NCBI GenBank assembly: GCA_021790475.1
Contig: JAJYDU010000011.1
Coordinates: 1 to 32,952 of the forward strand
Length of the DNA: 32,952 nt
DNA from: Planctomycetota bacterium
Lineage (GTDB): Bacteria > Planctomycetota > Phycisphaerae > WQYP01
Direction of reading: 5' to 3'
Program-made: the position numbers and the translations under genes
The notes under the pieces: model-generated
What the model saw: only the letters and a program-made list of their open reading frames with translations
Told to the model about the DNA's origin: nothing
The model's database searches: none
Shown: one piece after another, positions 22,715-31,176 of the stretch
How the letters are laid out: every line of letters starts with the position of its first letter
Numbering within the stretch: the stretch's first letter is position 1

Positions 22715-23476
22715 TCAGCGTCGTATCGGTTCCAGGATCGATTGCGTGCGAATCAACGCGCGCACCTCGCCTAGAAGGTGAAATCCTTCAATATGGATCG
22801 CGCGCCGATGCAACTGGGTCACGAGCACGCTAAGATACTCCGTCCGACCAAGATCATTCTTGCGGTGTGCAACCAGCCCGTCCTGCTCTTGAGCCAGGCG
22901 AAGCATTTCCGTAACTGAGTTTTCAAACAACGCCTCGGTGACGTGCTCTTCGTTCAGAGCCAGGTAATAATAATAATCGTCGCCCAGCGCCAGATCGAAC
23001 TGCTTATCGCCTTTGCACGGCAGTTTCTCTATCAGCCCGCGCTCGGGCAGGGCCTTGTTGGGAAAACAGGCCAGTTCCAGAAACGTATGGGCGCCGGAAA
23101 TGGCCGCCATGTGTCCGCCACCGGTCAGCAGCCACAGGTTAACATCAAAATCGCCCATTATGCGAGCGCGGCGCACATCAGCGGCGAAAAGTTCAGGATG
23201 CAGAATGCGATCATAAATAAGCACCGAAAGACCGGCGCTGCGGGGTTTTTTGTGATGAACACCCATCGTTGATTCTTTGTTTTGTTTCACAACGGCTCCT
23301 TCTGGCATCTTAACAGTCGATTTCTGACGTCTCATACTCTTCTTACGATTCAAAATCGCCGCCGGCTCGCTGAATTTTTCCGGATTCGGCCTGATTTCTA
23401 TCCGGCGGCCATTTGCACATCTCCGTTGATTTTCCACAGTTACGGCTTCTTGCGGAACATTGTAACTTTTTTTCAC
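22715..23476 (-). CDS. Conserved-looking protein of unknown function
   Basis: I do not recognise this family with confidence. The core (from about residue 70) begins GLSVLIYDRILHPELFAADVRR, contains HMAAISGAHTFLELACFPN and a Tyr-rich DDYYYYLALNEEHVTEALFEN, and ends in a His/Arg helix-strand region; it looks soluble and well folded. Two GTG starts have strong ribosome binding sites: 23476 (AAGGAGG 7 bases upstream, 253 residues) and 23290 (GAAGGAG 5 bases upstream, 191 residues). The extra N-terminal part in the longer form is basic and polar. I list the longer form. The track's ATG at 23560 lacks support. It is convergent with the GT87 gene. Confidence 0.6.
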   Translation of the reverse strand: MKKSYNVPQEAVTVENQRRCANGRRIEIRPNPEKFSEPAAILNRKKSMRRQKSTVKMPEGAVVKQNKESTMGVHHKKPRSAGLSVLIYDRILHPELFAADVRRARIMGDFDVNLWLLTGGGHMAAISGAHTFLELACFPNKALPERGLIEKLPCKGDKQFDLALGDDYYYYLALNEEHVTEALFENSVTEMLRLAQEQDGLVAHRKNDLGRTEYLSVLVTQLHRRAIHIEGFHLLGEVRALIRTQSILEPIRR

Positions 23477-23765
23477 AAGGCCGCCTCCTTTTCCACGCTT
23501 GTAGTAAGCAAACTCCGCACGGTAAAACTTTCTCCGTACCAAACACCACATCTCTGGCATGGATTGAGTTTACCCCATGTCGAGCATTGGCGGCCTGGCC
23601 TGACACCATGCCCTGCGGCAACTGGAATTCTCAAGCTGCCGTAAGACATTATACCATAATAAGCTCACAATGAGTGAAAATTTTTACAAATCGTTAAAAT
23701 ATTCGCAAAGACGATTGTAAAAGGACAATCTGGCGGCAGGTTCGTCGTGGGCAAGAAAGCGCATA

Positions 23766-24701
23766 TCATTTGATTTGGGCTTCGCCCCGGCCGGCCAGCG
23801 CCGCCTTGCGATATTCCGTCGGTGGCAGGCCATCGATCCGGCGAAAGGCGCGTGAAAAGTGGAATGCGTCCGTGAATCCCAACTGGCGGGCAATTTGTTT
23901 GATGGGGCGGTCTATGTTCAGCAGCAGTTGCTTCGCCATGGCCACCCGCTGGCGGAGCAGGTACTCCATGGGTGAATAACCGGTCCATAATCGAAACAAG
24001 CGGTTGAAGTGGGAGCGGGAAAAACCCGCCGACTCGGCCAGCGTGGCGGCTGTGAGCTTTTCCGCCGGATGCAAATCCATATACGTCAACGCCCGTTGCA
24101 TTTTGGCCCGTATAACCGGATCCGCACCCGGCGATCGCCGTGCGTCTGGATCGGAAAGCATTTGGATCAGAATCTGCAACAGCAAGCAGCGCGATTCGAG
24201 CATCCCCAATCCCGGCGCGCCGGGATCCCGCCGGCGGGCTTGAACCAGCCGCTCCAACTTCTCCGCCCGGGGGTCCAGCGCCGCAAGCCGGCTGACTTCG
24301 GGAATCACCCGTCCGCCCTCCAGCACGATTTGATATGGTTTTCGCCGATCGATGCGCGCTCCTCCCGGTACGACCCGCGCCGCGAAATCGAAATGAACCG
24401 CAATGTGCGCGCAGGGAATTTCATCGCGGGTGTTCAAACGGTGCGGCACGAACGGCGCAATAAGAAATAACCGGCCGGGTTCAATTTTTTCCGTCCGCCC
24501 CGCGACCTGAAAAATTCCCCGGCCCTGTAAAAAGAGAACCAGCTCGTAATCGAAAATGATCCGCGTGGGAATATGCAAGGGGCCGTGCAGTCGATGCGCG
24601 ATGCGAATGACGGGATTCAAGCGTTCCAAAGGTAACGAAATCCGCCGCCGCGGACGCGGCGGTCCAAACAACGAGCGGCGTTCGATTGCCGTCATCCGCA
24701 T
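23766..24701 (-). CDS. AraC-family transcriptional regulator
   Basis: 311 residues from ATG 24701, which has GGAAGG 6 bases upstream; the track start at 24890 adds 63 residues overlapping a hairpin-bearing intergenic region. Residues about 25-110 form a cupin-like sensing domain (IIFDYELVLFLQGRGIFQV, PGRLFLIAPFVPHRL). The C-terminal 100 residues hold the two AraC helix-turn-helix motifs: LTAATLAESAGFSRSHFNRL and IKQIARQLGFTDAFHFSR, ending LPPTEYRK. No operon partner is adjacent on the same strand; the divergent neighbour is a thioredoxin gene about 300 bases away, so its target is unclear. The sensing domain suggests a carbohydrate ligand, by family tendency only. Confidence 0.9.
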   Translation of the reverse strand: MRMTAIERRSLFGPPRPRRRISLPLERLNPVIRIAHRLHGPLHIPTRIIFDYELVLFLQGRGIFQVAGRTEKIEPGRLFLIAPFVPHRLNTRDEIPCAHIAVHFDFAARVVPGGARIDRRKPYQIVLEGGRVIPEVSRLAALDPRAEKLERLVQARRRDPGAPGLGMLESRCLLLQILIQMLSDPDARRSPGADPVIRAKMQRALTYMDLHPAEKLTAATLAESAGFSRSHFNRLFRLWTGYSPMEYLLRQRVAMAKQLLLNIDRPIKQIARQLGFTDAFHFSRAFRRIDGLPPTEYRKAALAGRGEAQIK

Positions 24702-24777
24702 GAATGTCCTTCCACCTGCACCGCGTGCGTATATACGAAGCCCACGGCGCGGTAATTCTTTCGGGAGGCCCTGGGAG

Positions 24778-24796
24778 GGCGGCTTTTCCAGCCGCC
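24778..24796. repeat. Short REP-like hairpin
   Basis: GGCGGC-TTTTCCA-GCCGCC is a perfect inverted repeat within the roughly 300-base gap between the AraC regulator and the thioredoxin gene. It is preceded by GGGAGGCCCTGGGAG, and this layout resembles interspersed extragenic palindromes. Nothing else was found in this gap apart from an AT-rich patch near 24955-24990 that may hold the thioredoxin promoter. Confidence 0.4.
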
Positions 24797-24999
24797 AACG
24801 GTAAGCGCGGCTGCCCCCGGTCGCCAATGCCTTTCGGAGGCGTTTTCCCGGCGGCGAATATGGCCCTCCGTTGGTCAAGCACGCGCACATCCCGGGAAAA
24901 TCGCCGCGCCGGGATCCAAAGTGCGGAAAATCTCCTCTCCCTGTATTATGCCGGTTCTGATAGATATTGTACGATCCATATTATACTCGGACTGGGCGT

Positions 25000-25491
25000 A
25001 TGCCAATGTCAACCAGGCAGCGACGCGGAAAATGGAAAGTTTCCCTGGCGGTGCTGGCGCTGTTTATCCTGGGGCTGACCGTGGCGAACCTCTCCTTTTG
25101 GCGATCCGTGTTGCGTTCGACGGCGGGTTGGAAATCACCGGTGGACCGCATGGGATGGCTGACGGATTTTCAGACCGCGGCGCGGCGGGCGAGAAACCGG
25201 AAGCGGCGGATTCTGATCGATTTTTACGCCGCATGGTGTGCGCCGTGCCGCCGGATGGAACGCGACGTCTGGTCGGACGAAAAGGTGGACCGCGCGGTGC
25301 AGCGGCGCTTCATACCGCTGCGTGCCGATGTTGATACGCCCGCGGGAAAACAGCTGGTGCGGCGGTATAAAGTCCGGGCCCTGCCAACCATACTGATCGT
25401 CAGCGCCACGGGGAATCTGCGCCGGGTCGCCTGGACCATGAACCGGCGGCAAACATTGGAATTCATACGCGCCGCCGGAGCGGGAAAATGA
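25000..25491 (+). CDS. Membrane-anchored thioredoxin-like protein
   Basis: 163 residues: a short basic N terminus, one membrane segment (about 13-33, KVSLAVLALFILGLTVANLSF), then a thioredoxin domain with RILIDFYAAWCAPCRRME (CAPC at 80-83) and the cis-Pro loop VRALPTILIV. The pattern fits thioredoxin_7/DsbD-C-terminal-like proteins that transfer electrons on the periplasmic face. I list ATG 25000; ATG 25006 two codons later is equally possible, and neither has a clear ribosome binding site. The track start at 24967 lies within AT-rich promoter-like sequence. It is followed by mnmE after 49 bases, probably co-transcribed, although no functional tie is known. Confidence 0.85.
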   Translation: MPMSTRQRRGKWKVSLAVLALFILGLTVANLSFWRSVLRSTAGWKSPVDRMGWLTDFQTAARRARNRKRRILIDFYAAWCAPCRRMERDVWSDEKVDRAVQRRFIPLRADVDTPAGKQLVRRYKVRALPTILIVSATGNLRRVAWTMNRRQTLEFIRAAGAGK

Positions 25492-25540
25492 CATTGCCGG
25501 GCGGGTTTTTTCCACCGCGCGCCGGTGTAAACTTGGCGGT

Positions 25541-26899
25541 ATGAACACGGCGGACACCATCGCGGCAATCAGTTCGCCACCGGGGATGGGGTGGCGTGGA
25601 ATTGTGCGCCTTTCCGGGCCGGAGGCCTGGCCGCTGGTCCAAAAAATATTGTGCGCCGATTTTGAACCGATAGCGCACCGCTGGCGCGATATATTACTTC
25701 CCCGCCCGCCGGTCCCGGCGGGCCTGATTTTCTTTCGTGCGCCGCGCAGCTTCACCGGCCAGGACATGCTTGAACTTCACCTGCCGGGATCTATGCCGTT
25801 GCTCAATATGGTCCTGCGGACCCTGCTGGCGGCCGGGGCGAGGCAGGCGCAAGCGGGAGAATTTTCGGCCCGGGCATTTCTCAATGGGAAATGCGATCTG
25901 ACCGAAGCGGAAGGAATTGCCGCCACCATTGCGGCGCGGAACGCCCGCCAGTTGCGCGCCGCCGCCGGCTTGCGGGAAGGGGCGCTGCACCGGTGGACGA
26001 AGCGGCGGAGCGATAGCTTGGCCGATTTACTGGCTTTGGTGGAAGCGGGAATTGATTTCAGCGATGAGCCGGAAATATCGCTTATCGGGTCCGAAGATTT
26101 AGGTCGGCGGATTTCGGACATGCTGCGGGACATCGCGGAACTTCGCGAGCATGCTCTGCGCTGGGAATCGTTCGACACGCTGCCGACGGTGGTGCTGCTG
26201 GGCCGGCCCAATGTGGGGAAAAGTTCGTTGCTCAACGTCCTGAGCGGTCAGGAACGGGCGATAGTTTCTCCCCAAGCCGGCGCCACCCGCGATTCCCTGG
26301 CGGCAACCGCGCCTACTCCCGATGGTCCGGTTCGCTTGCTGGATGCGGCGGGCGTGGAGGATCAAGGCCGGGGTATGGCACTCCTGCTCAACCAGTCGCG
26401 ACGACACGCCCTGCTGGCGGCGGACGGGGCGCTTCTGGTGATCGACGAACGGGACACACCAGATTCGGTGCGACGGCTCATGGAGGAACTCGCCGATAGC
26501 AGCGCGTGGAAAATACTGGTCCGCAACAAAATGGATATTCCGGATGGGCTTGGCGCCGCGCCGCGGGAGACCGGGCTGGAGTTTGTGGCGGTTTCAGCGC
26601 GTACCGGCGAAAATTTAGCCGACTTGTTGCGCCTGATCGGCCGCCGGGTCAAAGAGGAATCTCCCCTGGCCGAGGAGTATCTGGCTCTCAATGCGCGGCA
26701 TCGACACTCGCTGGAGCAGGCCGCTGCGGCGTTGCGACGCGGATTCGATATGACGCGCAACGCCGGTGCGGAGCGTTTCCCGGAACTGGTGGCCGGGGAT
26801 CTCCGCGCGGCATTGGACGCCCTGGGCGCTATTTCCGGAACCATCTCCGCCGACGACGTGCTGGGGCGAATCTTCGGCAGTTTCTGCATTGGCAAATAA
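25541..26899 (+). CDS. mnmE: tRNA uridine-5-carboxymethylaminomethyl modification GTPase MnmE
   Basis: MnmE, with MnmG, makes the 5-carboxymethylaminomethyl group on wobble uridine of certain tRNAs. The 452-residue protein begins DTIAAISSPPG, the conserved folate-binding domain start; FTGQDMLELHLPG matches the family FTGEDxxE region. The inserted G domain has G1 GRPNVGKSSLLN (221-232), G3 DAAG (268-271, where DTAG is usual), G4 NKMD (329-332) and SARTGEN as G5. It ends with FCIGK, the conserved C-terminal CxGK with catalytic Cys. Several positions are looser than in proteobacterial MnmE, as I expect for a planctomycete. No strong ribosome binding site precedes the ATG. Confidence 0.95.
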   Translation: MNTADTIAAISSPPGMGWRGIVRLSGPEAWPLVQKILCADFEPIAHRWRDILLPRPPVPAGLIFFRAPRSFTGQDMLELHLPGSMPLLNMVLRTLLAAGARQAQAGEFSARAFLNGKCDLTEAEGIAATIAARNARQLRAAAGLREGALHRWTKRRSDSLADLLALVEAGIDFSDEPEISLIGSEDLGRRISDMLRDIAELREHALRWESFDTLPTVVLLGRPNVGKSSLLNVLSGQERAIVSPQAGATRDSLAATAPTPDGPVRLLDAAGVEDQGRGMALLLNQSRRHALLAADGALLVIDERDTPDSVRRLMEELADSSAWKILVRNKMDIPDGLGAAPRETGLEFVAVSARTGENLADLLRLIGRRVKEESPLAEEYLALNARHRHSLEQAAAALRRGFDMTRNAGAERFPELVAGDLRAALDALGAISGTISADDVLGRIFGSFCIGK

Positions 26900-27120
26900 C
26901 CCGTCCACCGCCACCGATTGACGCCAGGGACGGAATGTTAAGACGGCATGAGCCGGGCGCTGGCAATGCGCGTGCTTTTCTCCCAATCGCCGGAATTATC
27001 AAACACTTAGCAATGTCCTCATAAATTCTCAACGCCGCCGGTGGACAATCAACCGCGTTGCGTGGCGATGACGCCAACGTGTTGAGTAACGGTTTTACCT
27101 GTTTTTTAAGGAGAATCATC

Positions 27121-28632
27121 ATGCGGACCCTCGGCGAAAAATTGGCGATGCGATGGACACGACCAGCGGTTCTGGCCGCCATCTTCGCGGCGACGAGCGC
27201 CGCCGGCGCGACCTGGGGCGCCGGCGCCGTCACGACGACAACAAGCGCGTCCGCCGGCGACAAGGTGAGTAACGCCCAATTGCAGAAGGAAATCCAGTAC
27301 CTCAAGGCGCAGGTCGCCGGCTTGCAGGCCCGCAGCGACCGGAAATGGATGAGCCAACAGGAGGCCCGGCAGGTTCGCCAGATCGCCCGCGAAGTGCTCG
27401 CGAACGCCAAAGCCCACTCGCATTACCTGAGTTCGCAGCTTCAGGCCGGCTACGACAACGGCTTTTTCATCCGCACGCCGAACAAGGCTTTTGAACTTCT
27501 TATCAACGGTTATCTCCAAGTTCGTTATACGTTTGCGCACAGCTCAAATCCGATAGGGAATCCCGGTGTGACCACCGGCGACGTCAATGGCATCGATTTT
27601 CGCCGGGCCCGCCTGATTTTCAGCGGCAACGTATTCCACAATATCGTGTACACCATTTCCGGAGATTTCGCCGGTGCTTCCTCTAATCAAGGCGATTTTC
27701 AGATTCTAGACCTCTTCGCCGGCTATCGTTTCAATAATATGTTGACGGTGGTTGCCGGTTCCCATCTGATTCCTTTTACTTACGACGAATATTACTCCTC
27801 CGGTCAGGAATTTCCGGAGTTGCCCTTGACCAATGCTCCGTACGATGCCAATCGCGGTCTGGGTATTGACGCTTCCGGTCAATTCATCAAAAACACGTTG
27901 AGTTACGAGGTAAATATCAACGATGGTTCCAACTCCAACACCGGCGGGCGGGTGGCGCAAATCGGCGGGGCGTTGGATAACCGCATGGGCTATTACGCCC
28001 GTTTCCAATTCGCTCCCGCCCACGATCTAAGTGATTTCTTCGATGAGGCCGACCTGCAGAATCATCAGCACTTCCGCTGGATGCTGGGCATCGCGGCCGG
28101 TTATGAAGAACAGAAAGCCCTGGCGGGTACGTTCCCGTCGCCACAAACTTCTTTGAATATCTTTGGTCTGTCCTCCAATCAATCCCCCGGATTTATCGCC
28201 GGCGAGCCGCTCACGGGCAGCGACTACAGACTGACCGCCGACTGGCATGCCAAATATCGCGGTCTGTCTTTGAACGACGCCGTCTTTTTCCAGCAGGTTA
28301 ATGATACTGGCGGGCCGACTGATGCCTTGCAGTCCGTTCTTCACAAGAGCAGCATCGGGGAATTGGGTTACTACCTGCAGGCCGGATATATGTTCGTTCC
28401 GCACCGCTGGGAAGTGGTCGGGCGTTTTGAACAATTACTGACCACCGGTCTGCCGAATCACATGGAAGCATACAGCGTTGGTTTAGACTACTACCTCTTC
28501 GGCGACAACGCCAAGATTCAGACCGCGCTGACCTTTGTGCCTAACCAGGCGGCTTATACCAGCCCCACCGGCGATACGGTTATGAATACCCAGGATCTCA
28601 TCTACCAGTTGCAGTTTCAACTGAAGTTCTGA
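27121..28632 (+). CDS. OprP/OprO-like outer-membrane porin
   Basis: 503 residues from ATG 27121 with AAGGAGA 6 bases upstream; the track's 27058 start is in the leader. A signal peptide (about 1-30, ending near ATWGAGA) is followed by a short coiled-coil stretch (NAQLQKEIQYLKAQVAGLQ), then a beta-barrel-like domain with alternating aromatic strands: INGYLQVRYTFAH, FRRARLIFSGNVFHNIVYTISGDF, and a C-terminal Phe (QLQFQLKF), the outer-membrane assembly signal. This matches the phosphate-selective porin O/P family (PF07396), though substrate cannot be read and many such porins are not phosphate-specific. It is monocistronic with its own terminator. No Pho-box-like repeat was seen upstream. Confidence 0.88.
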   Translation: MRTLGEKLAMRWTRPAVLAAIFAATSAAGATWGAGAVTTTTSASAGDKVSNAQLQKEIQYLKAQVAGLQARSDRKWMSQQEARQVRQIAREVLANAKAHSHYLSSQLQAGYDNGFFIRTPNKAFELLINGYLQVRYTFAHSSNPIGNPGVTTGDVNGIDFRRARLIFSGNVFHNIVYTISGDFAGASSNQGDFQILDLFAGYRFNNMLTVVAGSHLIPFTYDEYYSSGQEFPELPLTNAPYDANRGLGIDASGQFIKNTLSYEVNINDGSNSNTGGRVAQIGGALDNRMGYYARFQFAPAHDLSDFFDEADLQNHQHFRWMLGIAAGYEEQKALAGTFPSPQTSLNIFGLSSNQSPGFIAGEPLTGSDYRLTADWHAKYRGLSLNDAVFFQQVNDTGGPTDALQSVLHKSSIGELGYYLQAGYMFVPHRWEVVGRFEQLLTTGLPNHMEAYSVGLDYYLFGDNAKIQTALTFVPNQAAYTSPTGDTVMNTQDLIYQLQFQLKF

Positions 28633-28705
28633 TCCAACGCTGATCGGCTTGCCGGCGGCGGAATATCTGTTTTTACACGCGCTATTGATTGGCCGAATGC
28701 CTCCT

Positions 28706-28741
28706 GGGCCTGGGATCGAGAAAAACATCCCCGGCCCTTTT
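28706..28741 (+). terminator. Rho-independent terminator of the porin gene
   Basis: GGGCC-T-GGGAT and ATCCC-C-GGCCC form a 10-base-pair stem with one internal mismatch around the loop CGAGAAAAAC, followed by TTTT. It lies 73 bases after the porin stop. It should shield the downstream tRNA gene from read-through. Confidence 0.75.
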
Positions 28742-28880
28742 CATGTCATCGATTCCGCGCGGTCGTTCCTGACAAAATTGTCGCAACCGGCCGAACCACT
28801 TCTCCGCCGATCCGCTTGCCGGTAGCGGCAGGGGGCGTAGAATAAGCTGGTCCGCCCCGGGGAAAATCGGGCGTTTTTTT

Positions 28881-28953
28881 GAGGCCGTAGCTCAGTTGGT
28901 AGAGCAACAGACTTTTAATCTGTGGGTCCTGGGTTCGATCCCCAGCGGCCTCA
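28881..28953 (+). tRNA. tRNA-Lys (anticodon TTT)
   Basis: All arms pair: acceptor GAGGCCG/CGGCCTC, D stem GCTC/GAGC, anticodon stem ACAGA/TCTGT with loop CTTTTAA (anticodon TTT), and T stem CTGGG/CCCAG with loop TTCGATC; the discriminator is A and CCA is not encoded. The total is 73 bases. Its 3' part from base 12 onward is read on the other strand as the end of the integrase gene, marking it as the attachment site of the element to its right. Confidence 0.97.
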
Positions 28954-30292
28954 TTTTTCCCGCAGGCTGCACCGTGGTGCAGAATCCCGCATTTTCCTGC
29001 GAAATATGCGTGTTTTTGGCGTCCGCTGGTTTTGCCTGCTGTGCAGGAAAATGCGGCTTGTGGTGCCAAAAAGCAGGTTCCGTGGTGCAACCTTTGGTGC
29101 AACCCAAAGTGACGTGCGCTTCCACGTCCGCCCCTTGGTCGCTGGGTTTCACGGTGACCTCCCCAGTGACCTTCGGCTGCTCGTTGCCGAATCGGGGCAA
29201 GCGGGCCATGGCATCCAGTATTGGCAGTTGAGTAACGTCTGTGTATACGATATTGGTAAGCCGTTGGTCCGAATGTCGCATGATTTCTTGCGCCGTTCGC
29301 GGCGATACGCCGGACCGAGCCAGTAGCGTGGCGGTGGTATGGCGCATGGAATGCCAGTCGATCACCCGGCCTTGCGCGTCCACACGGCATATGCCGGCAG
29401 CCTTCAGTTCTGCGTAAAACCTCCGCATTTTGCGTGGCTCCATCACGCCCTTAAAAACCGGTGCCATAGGTTCTGGGGCGCTTGGTTTGAGGCTACGCAG
29501 TTCGGCAACCAAGTCATCACGCAGCGAGAGTATTGCGCGCTTGCCATTCTTGGTGGTGCTGGCTCTCAACTCCACGAACGGATTAGAGGCGTCAAGATGG
29601 ACATCACCCCATTGCAATTGCCGCATTTCTCCGCGGCGAGCACCTGTGAGGATGGCGAACAGATATGCCACCTTTCGGTGCCCGGCGACCGCAAATAGCC
29701 TCTCGATCTCGTCAATTGTTAACGCCCGCCGTTGTCGGCGAATGTTCCCGTTTATCTTTACTTCGGAAATATTCGCCAGCGGATACTGTGGCAATCGACT
29801 GAGTCTCACACACCAGCGGCAAAAAGCTCGGGCCGTGCCAAGGTAATGGTTTAAAGTCTTCGGAGCAGCTTCGCTCTGCTCTTCGCGCCAGCGAATGAAG
29901 GAATTGGCAGTGATGTCAGGCAAACGAGTCCAGTTACAACTCGCAGCCAGTTTTTCTAATCGCTTCTCGTTAATATAAATATGAGCCTTATCGCGGCCGG
30001 CGGCATTCAAATCGGCTAGATACTCCCGGACATGCTCACTCAATGGTTTTTTGCGATGTTCGGCAAAGCGATCGATAAGGCCCTGCTCTCCCCAGGCCAG
30101 CCGCTTCTCGTGATCTGCCGCCTTGGCGGAGGTGGCGGTCTAATCCGAGTAGCCGGGATAACGCCGTTTATCGCCAATTACCTTGTAGTACCAGATACGG
30201 CTTCGGCCACGTTTCGCACCCGGCACACTTCTCCGACAAGCCTTGCCGGTTTTCGGGTTGATCCAGATGGAACGTTTGAATACGCTTGCCAT
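28892..30292 (-). pseudogene. Tyrosine recombinase/integrase interrupted by an in-frame TAG
   Basis: Site-specific tyrosine recombinase. From ATG 30292, with AGGAGG 6 bases upstream, the frame encodes MASVFKRSIWINPKTGKACR and on to RRYPGYSD, then TAG at 30142-30140 (codon 51), and continues in the same frame with TATSAKAADHEKRLAW into a normal integrase. The track shows only the part after a TTG at 30043. The catalytic set is complete: Arg in TGARRGEMRQLQW, HxxR in HSMRHTTATLL, HSDQ, and Tyr in YTDV. Related integrases usually have Lys or Arg after G(Y)xD, so AAG to TAG is the likely change. The C-terminal HRLKVCCSTN is antisense tRNA-Lys. It is either a pseudogene or a suppressed or reinitiated gene. 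Confidence 0.85.
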
Positions 30293-30387
30293 ATTCGGCC
30301 TCCTGGTCTATGGAGTTTCTGTTTAAAATTATATCTTATCGAAAGAAAAAGTCGGTGATCGCCGCGAGGCGATGCCTTGCAAAACGA

Positions 30388-30603
30388 TCAATTTCGATGT
30401 ACGGCCATTTCTTGGGGTCGCTTCACGAATTGTTCGATCTCGGACTCGGGTATTCGTGTGCTGCGCAAGCCGATGTGGACAGCATGAATCTGGCCTTCTG
30501 AAATCAATTGCCACGTCTTGCGTGGACTGATACCGAGACGTTGGGCGGCTTCCGGCACGGTCAACAACTGCGTGTGCTGTTTTGTTTCGGTGATGGTCTT
30601 CAT
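30388..30603 (-). CDS. Excisionase-type helix-turn-helix DNA-binding protein
   Basis: 71 residues from ATG 30603, with AAGGA 7 bases upstream; the track's 30672 start lies in the promoter. LLTVPEAAQRLGISPRKTWQLISEGQIHAVHIG followed by RIPESEIEQFVK is the MerR-like helix-turn-helix layout of the excisionase-family binding domain (HTH_17). Such proteins act as recombination directionality factors or small regulators. It sits directly upstream of the integrase on the same strand, about 95 bases away, as xis-type genes commonly do. Its promoter is the minus-strand half of the divergent switch at 30635-30672. Confidence 0.8.
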   Translation of the reverse strand: MKTITETKQHTQLLTVPEAAQRLGISPRKTWQLISEGQIHAVHIGLRSTRIPESEIEQFVKRPQEMAVHRN

Positions 30604-30634
30604 ACGCTTGTCCTTATACGTGGTTCCTACTTCA

Positions 30635-30663
30635 TTGTGCTCATTATAGCACTGTGGTATAAT
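30635..30663 (+). promoter_or_regulatory. Plus-strand promoter of the divergent switch
   Basis: TTGTGC (30635-30640) and a perfect TATAAT (30658-30663) are separated by 17 bases. It faces the 82-residue gene at 30734. It interlocks with the opposite promoter and with the palindrome at 30637-30652. Confidence 0.6.
30637..30652. promoter_or_regulatory. Palindromic operator within the divergent promoters
   Basis: GTGCT-CATTAT-AGCAC is a perfect inverted repeat that overlaps the -35 of the plus promoter and the -10 of the minus promoter, so one bound dimer could block both. A likely ligand is an element-encoded repressor, perhaps the S24-type protein whose remnant is at 31790-32161. Confidence 0.45.
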
Positions 30664-30672
30664 TAAAGTCAA
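30643..30672 (-). promoter_or_regulatory. Minus-strand promoter of the excisionase-like gene
   Basis: On the minus strand TTGACT (30672-30667) and a perfect TATAAT (30648-30643) are separated by 18 bases. Transcription would begin near 30636, about 33 bases before the ATG at 30603. Confidence 0.6.
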
Positions 30673-30733
30673 CTAAGTCATTGACGGTAGGTAACTTGCA
30701 GATTTCATTGTCATGGCATAAGGTAAATACACT

Positions 30734-30982
30734 ATGGTGAAGCGAAGCAAGCCCGCGAAATCTTCGGAATCGGCCCGTAAGCCGCTGACAATGCAGCGAA
30801 CGTATCGGTTCAACACCGAACTCTTCGAGTCTTTTGAAGAGGATTGCGCCCGTCATCTGGCCAATCCCAAGCTGGTGCTGGAAGCCTTGATACTCCACTG
30901 GCTGGAGCAAAGCGCCGACGCCCGCGGCAGTATTGCCATGCGGCACCGTGAACGCTTCGGCAACGCTGTCGGCGAAGAGTAG
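30734..30982 (+). CDS. Small protein of unknown function in the element
   Basis: 82 residues: a basic N terminus (MVKRSKPAKSSESARKPL), then TYRFNTELFESFEEDCARHL and KLVLEALILHWLEQ, which predict a strand and two helices somewhat like a ribbon-helix-helix DNA-binding protein, but I see no definite match. It is the first gene of the rightward transcript from the divergent promoter, which suits a small regulator. AAGG lies about 10 bases upstream of ATG 30734. The next plus-strand gene starts about 195 bases further on, and I see nothing in that gap. Confidence 0.55.
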   Translation: MVKRSKPAKSSESARKPLTMQRTYRFNTELFESFEEDCARHLANPKLVLEALILHWLEQSADARGSIAMRHRERFGNAVGEE

Positions 30983-31176
30983 GTTGCGGCGAACAGCCTG
31001 TCGATACCGTCTTCAACGCAATTAACGTCCCGAAGCATGCATTACCTACCACGATCTCGCCAGTCTCTCGCGCGGAAAACTGTCACTGCGGGGAAGTGGT
31101 ACTCGCAACCTCATTTCGTTAAGCTGTTGGGCCAGACGGAAAGACACAGCAAACGTACGATTATTTATGGTCACTT

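Noticed and set aside
26900-27120. Possible Pho box or riboswitch before the OprP-like porin
   Set aside because: No paired 7-base PhoB-type repeats and no recognisable conserved RNA structure were seen; only a good ribosome binding site.
30032-30358. 108-residue plus-strand ORF beside the integrase
   Set aside because: Antisense of the integrase N-terminal part, which has its own ribosome binding site and start on the minus strand.
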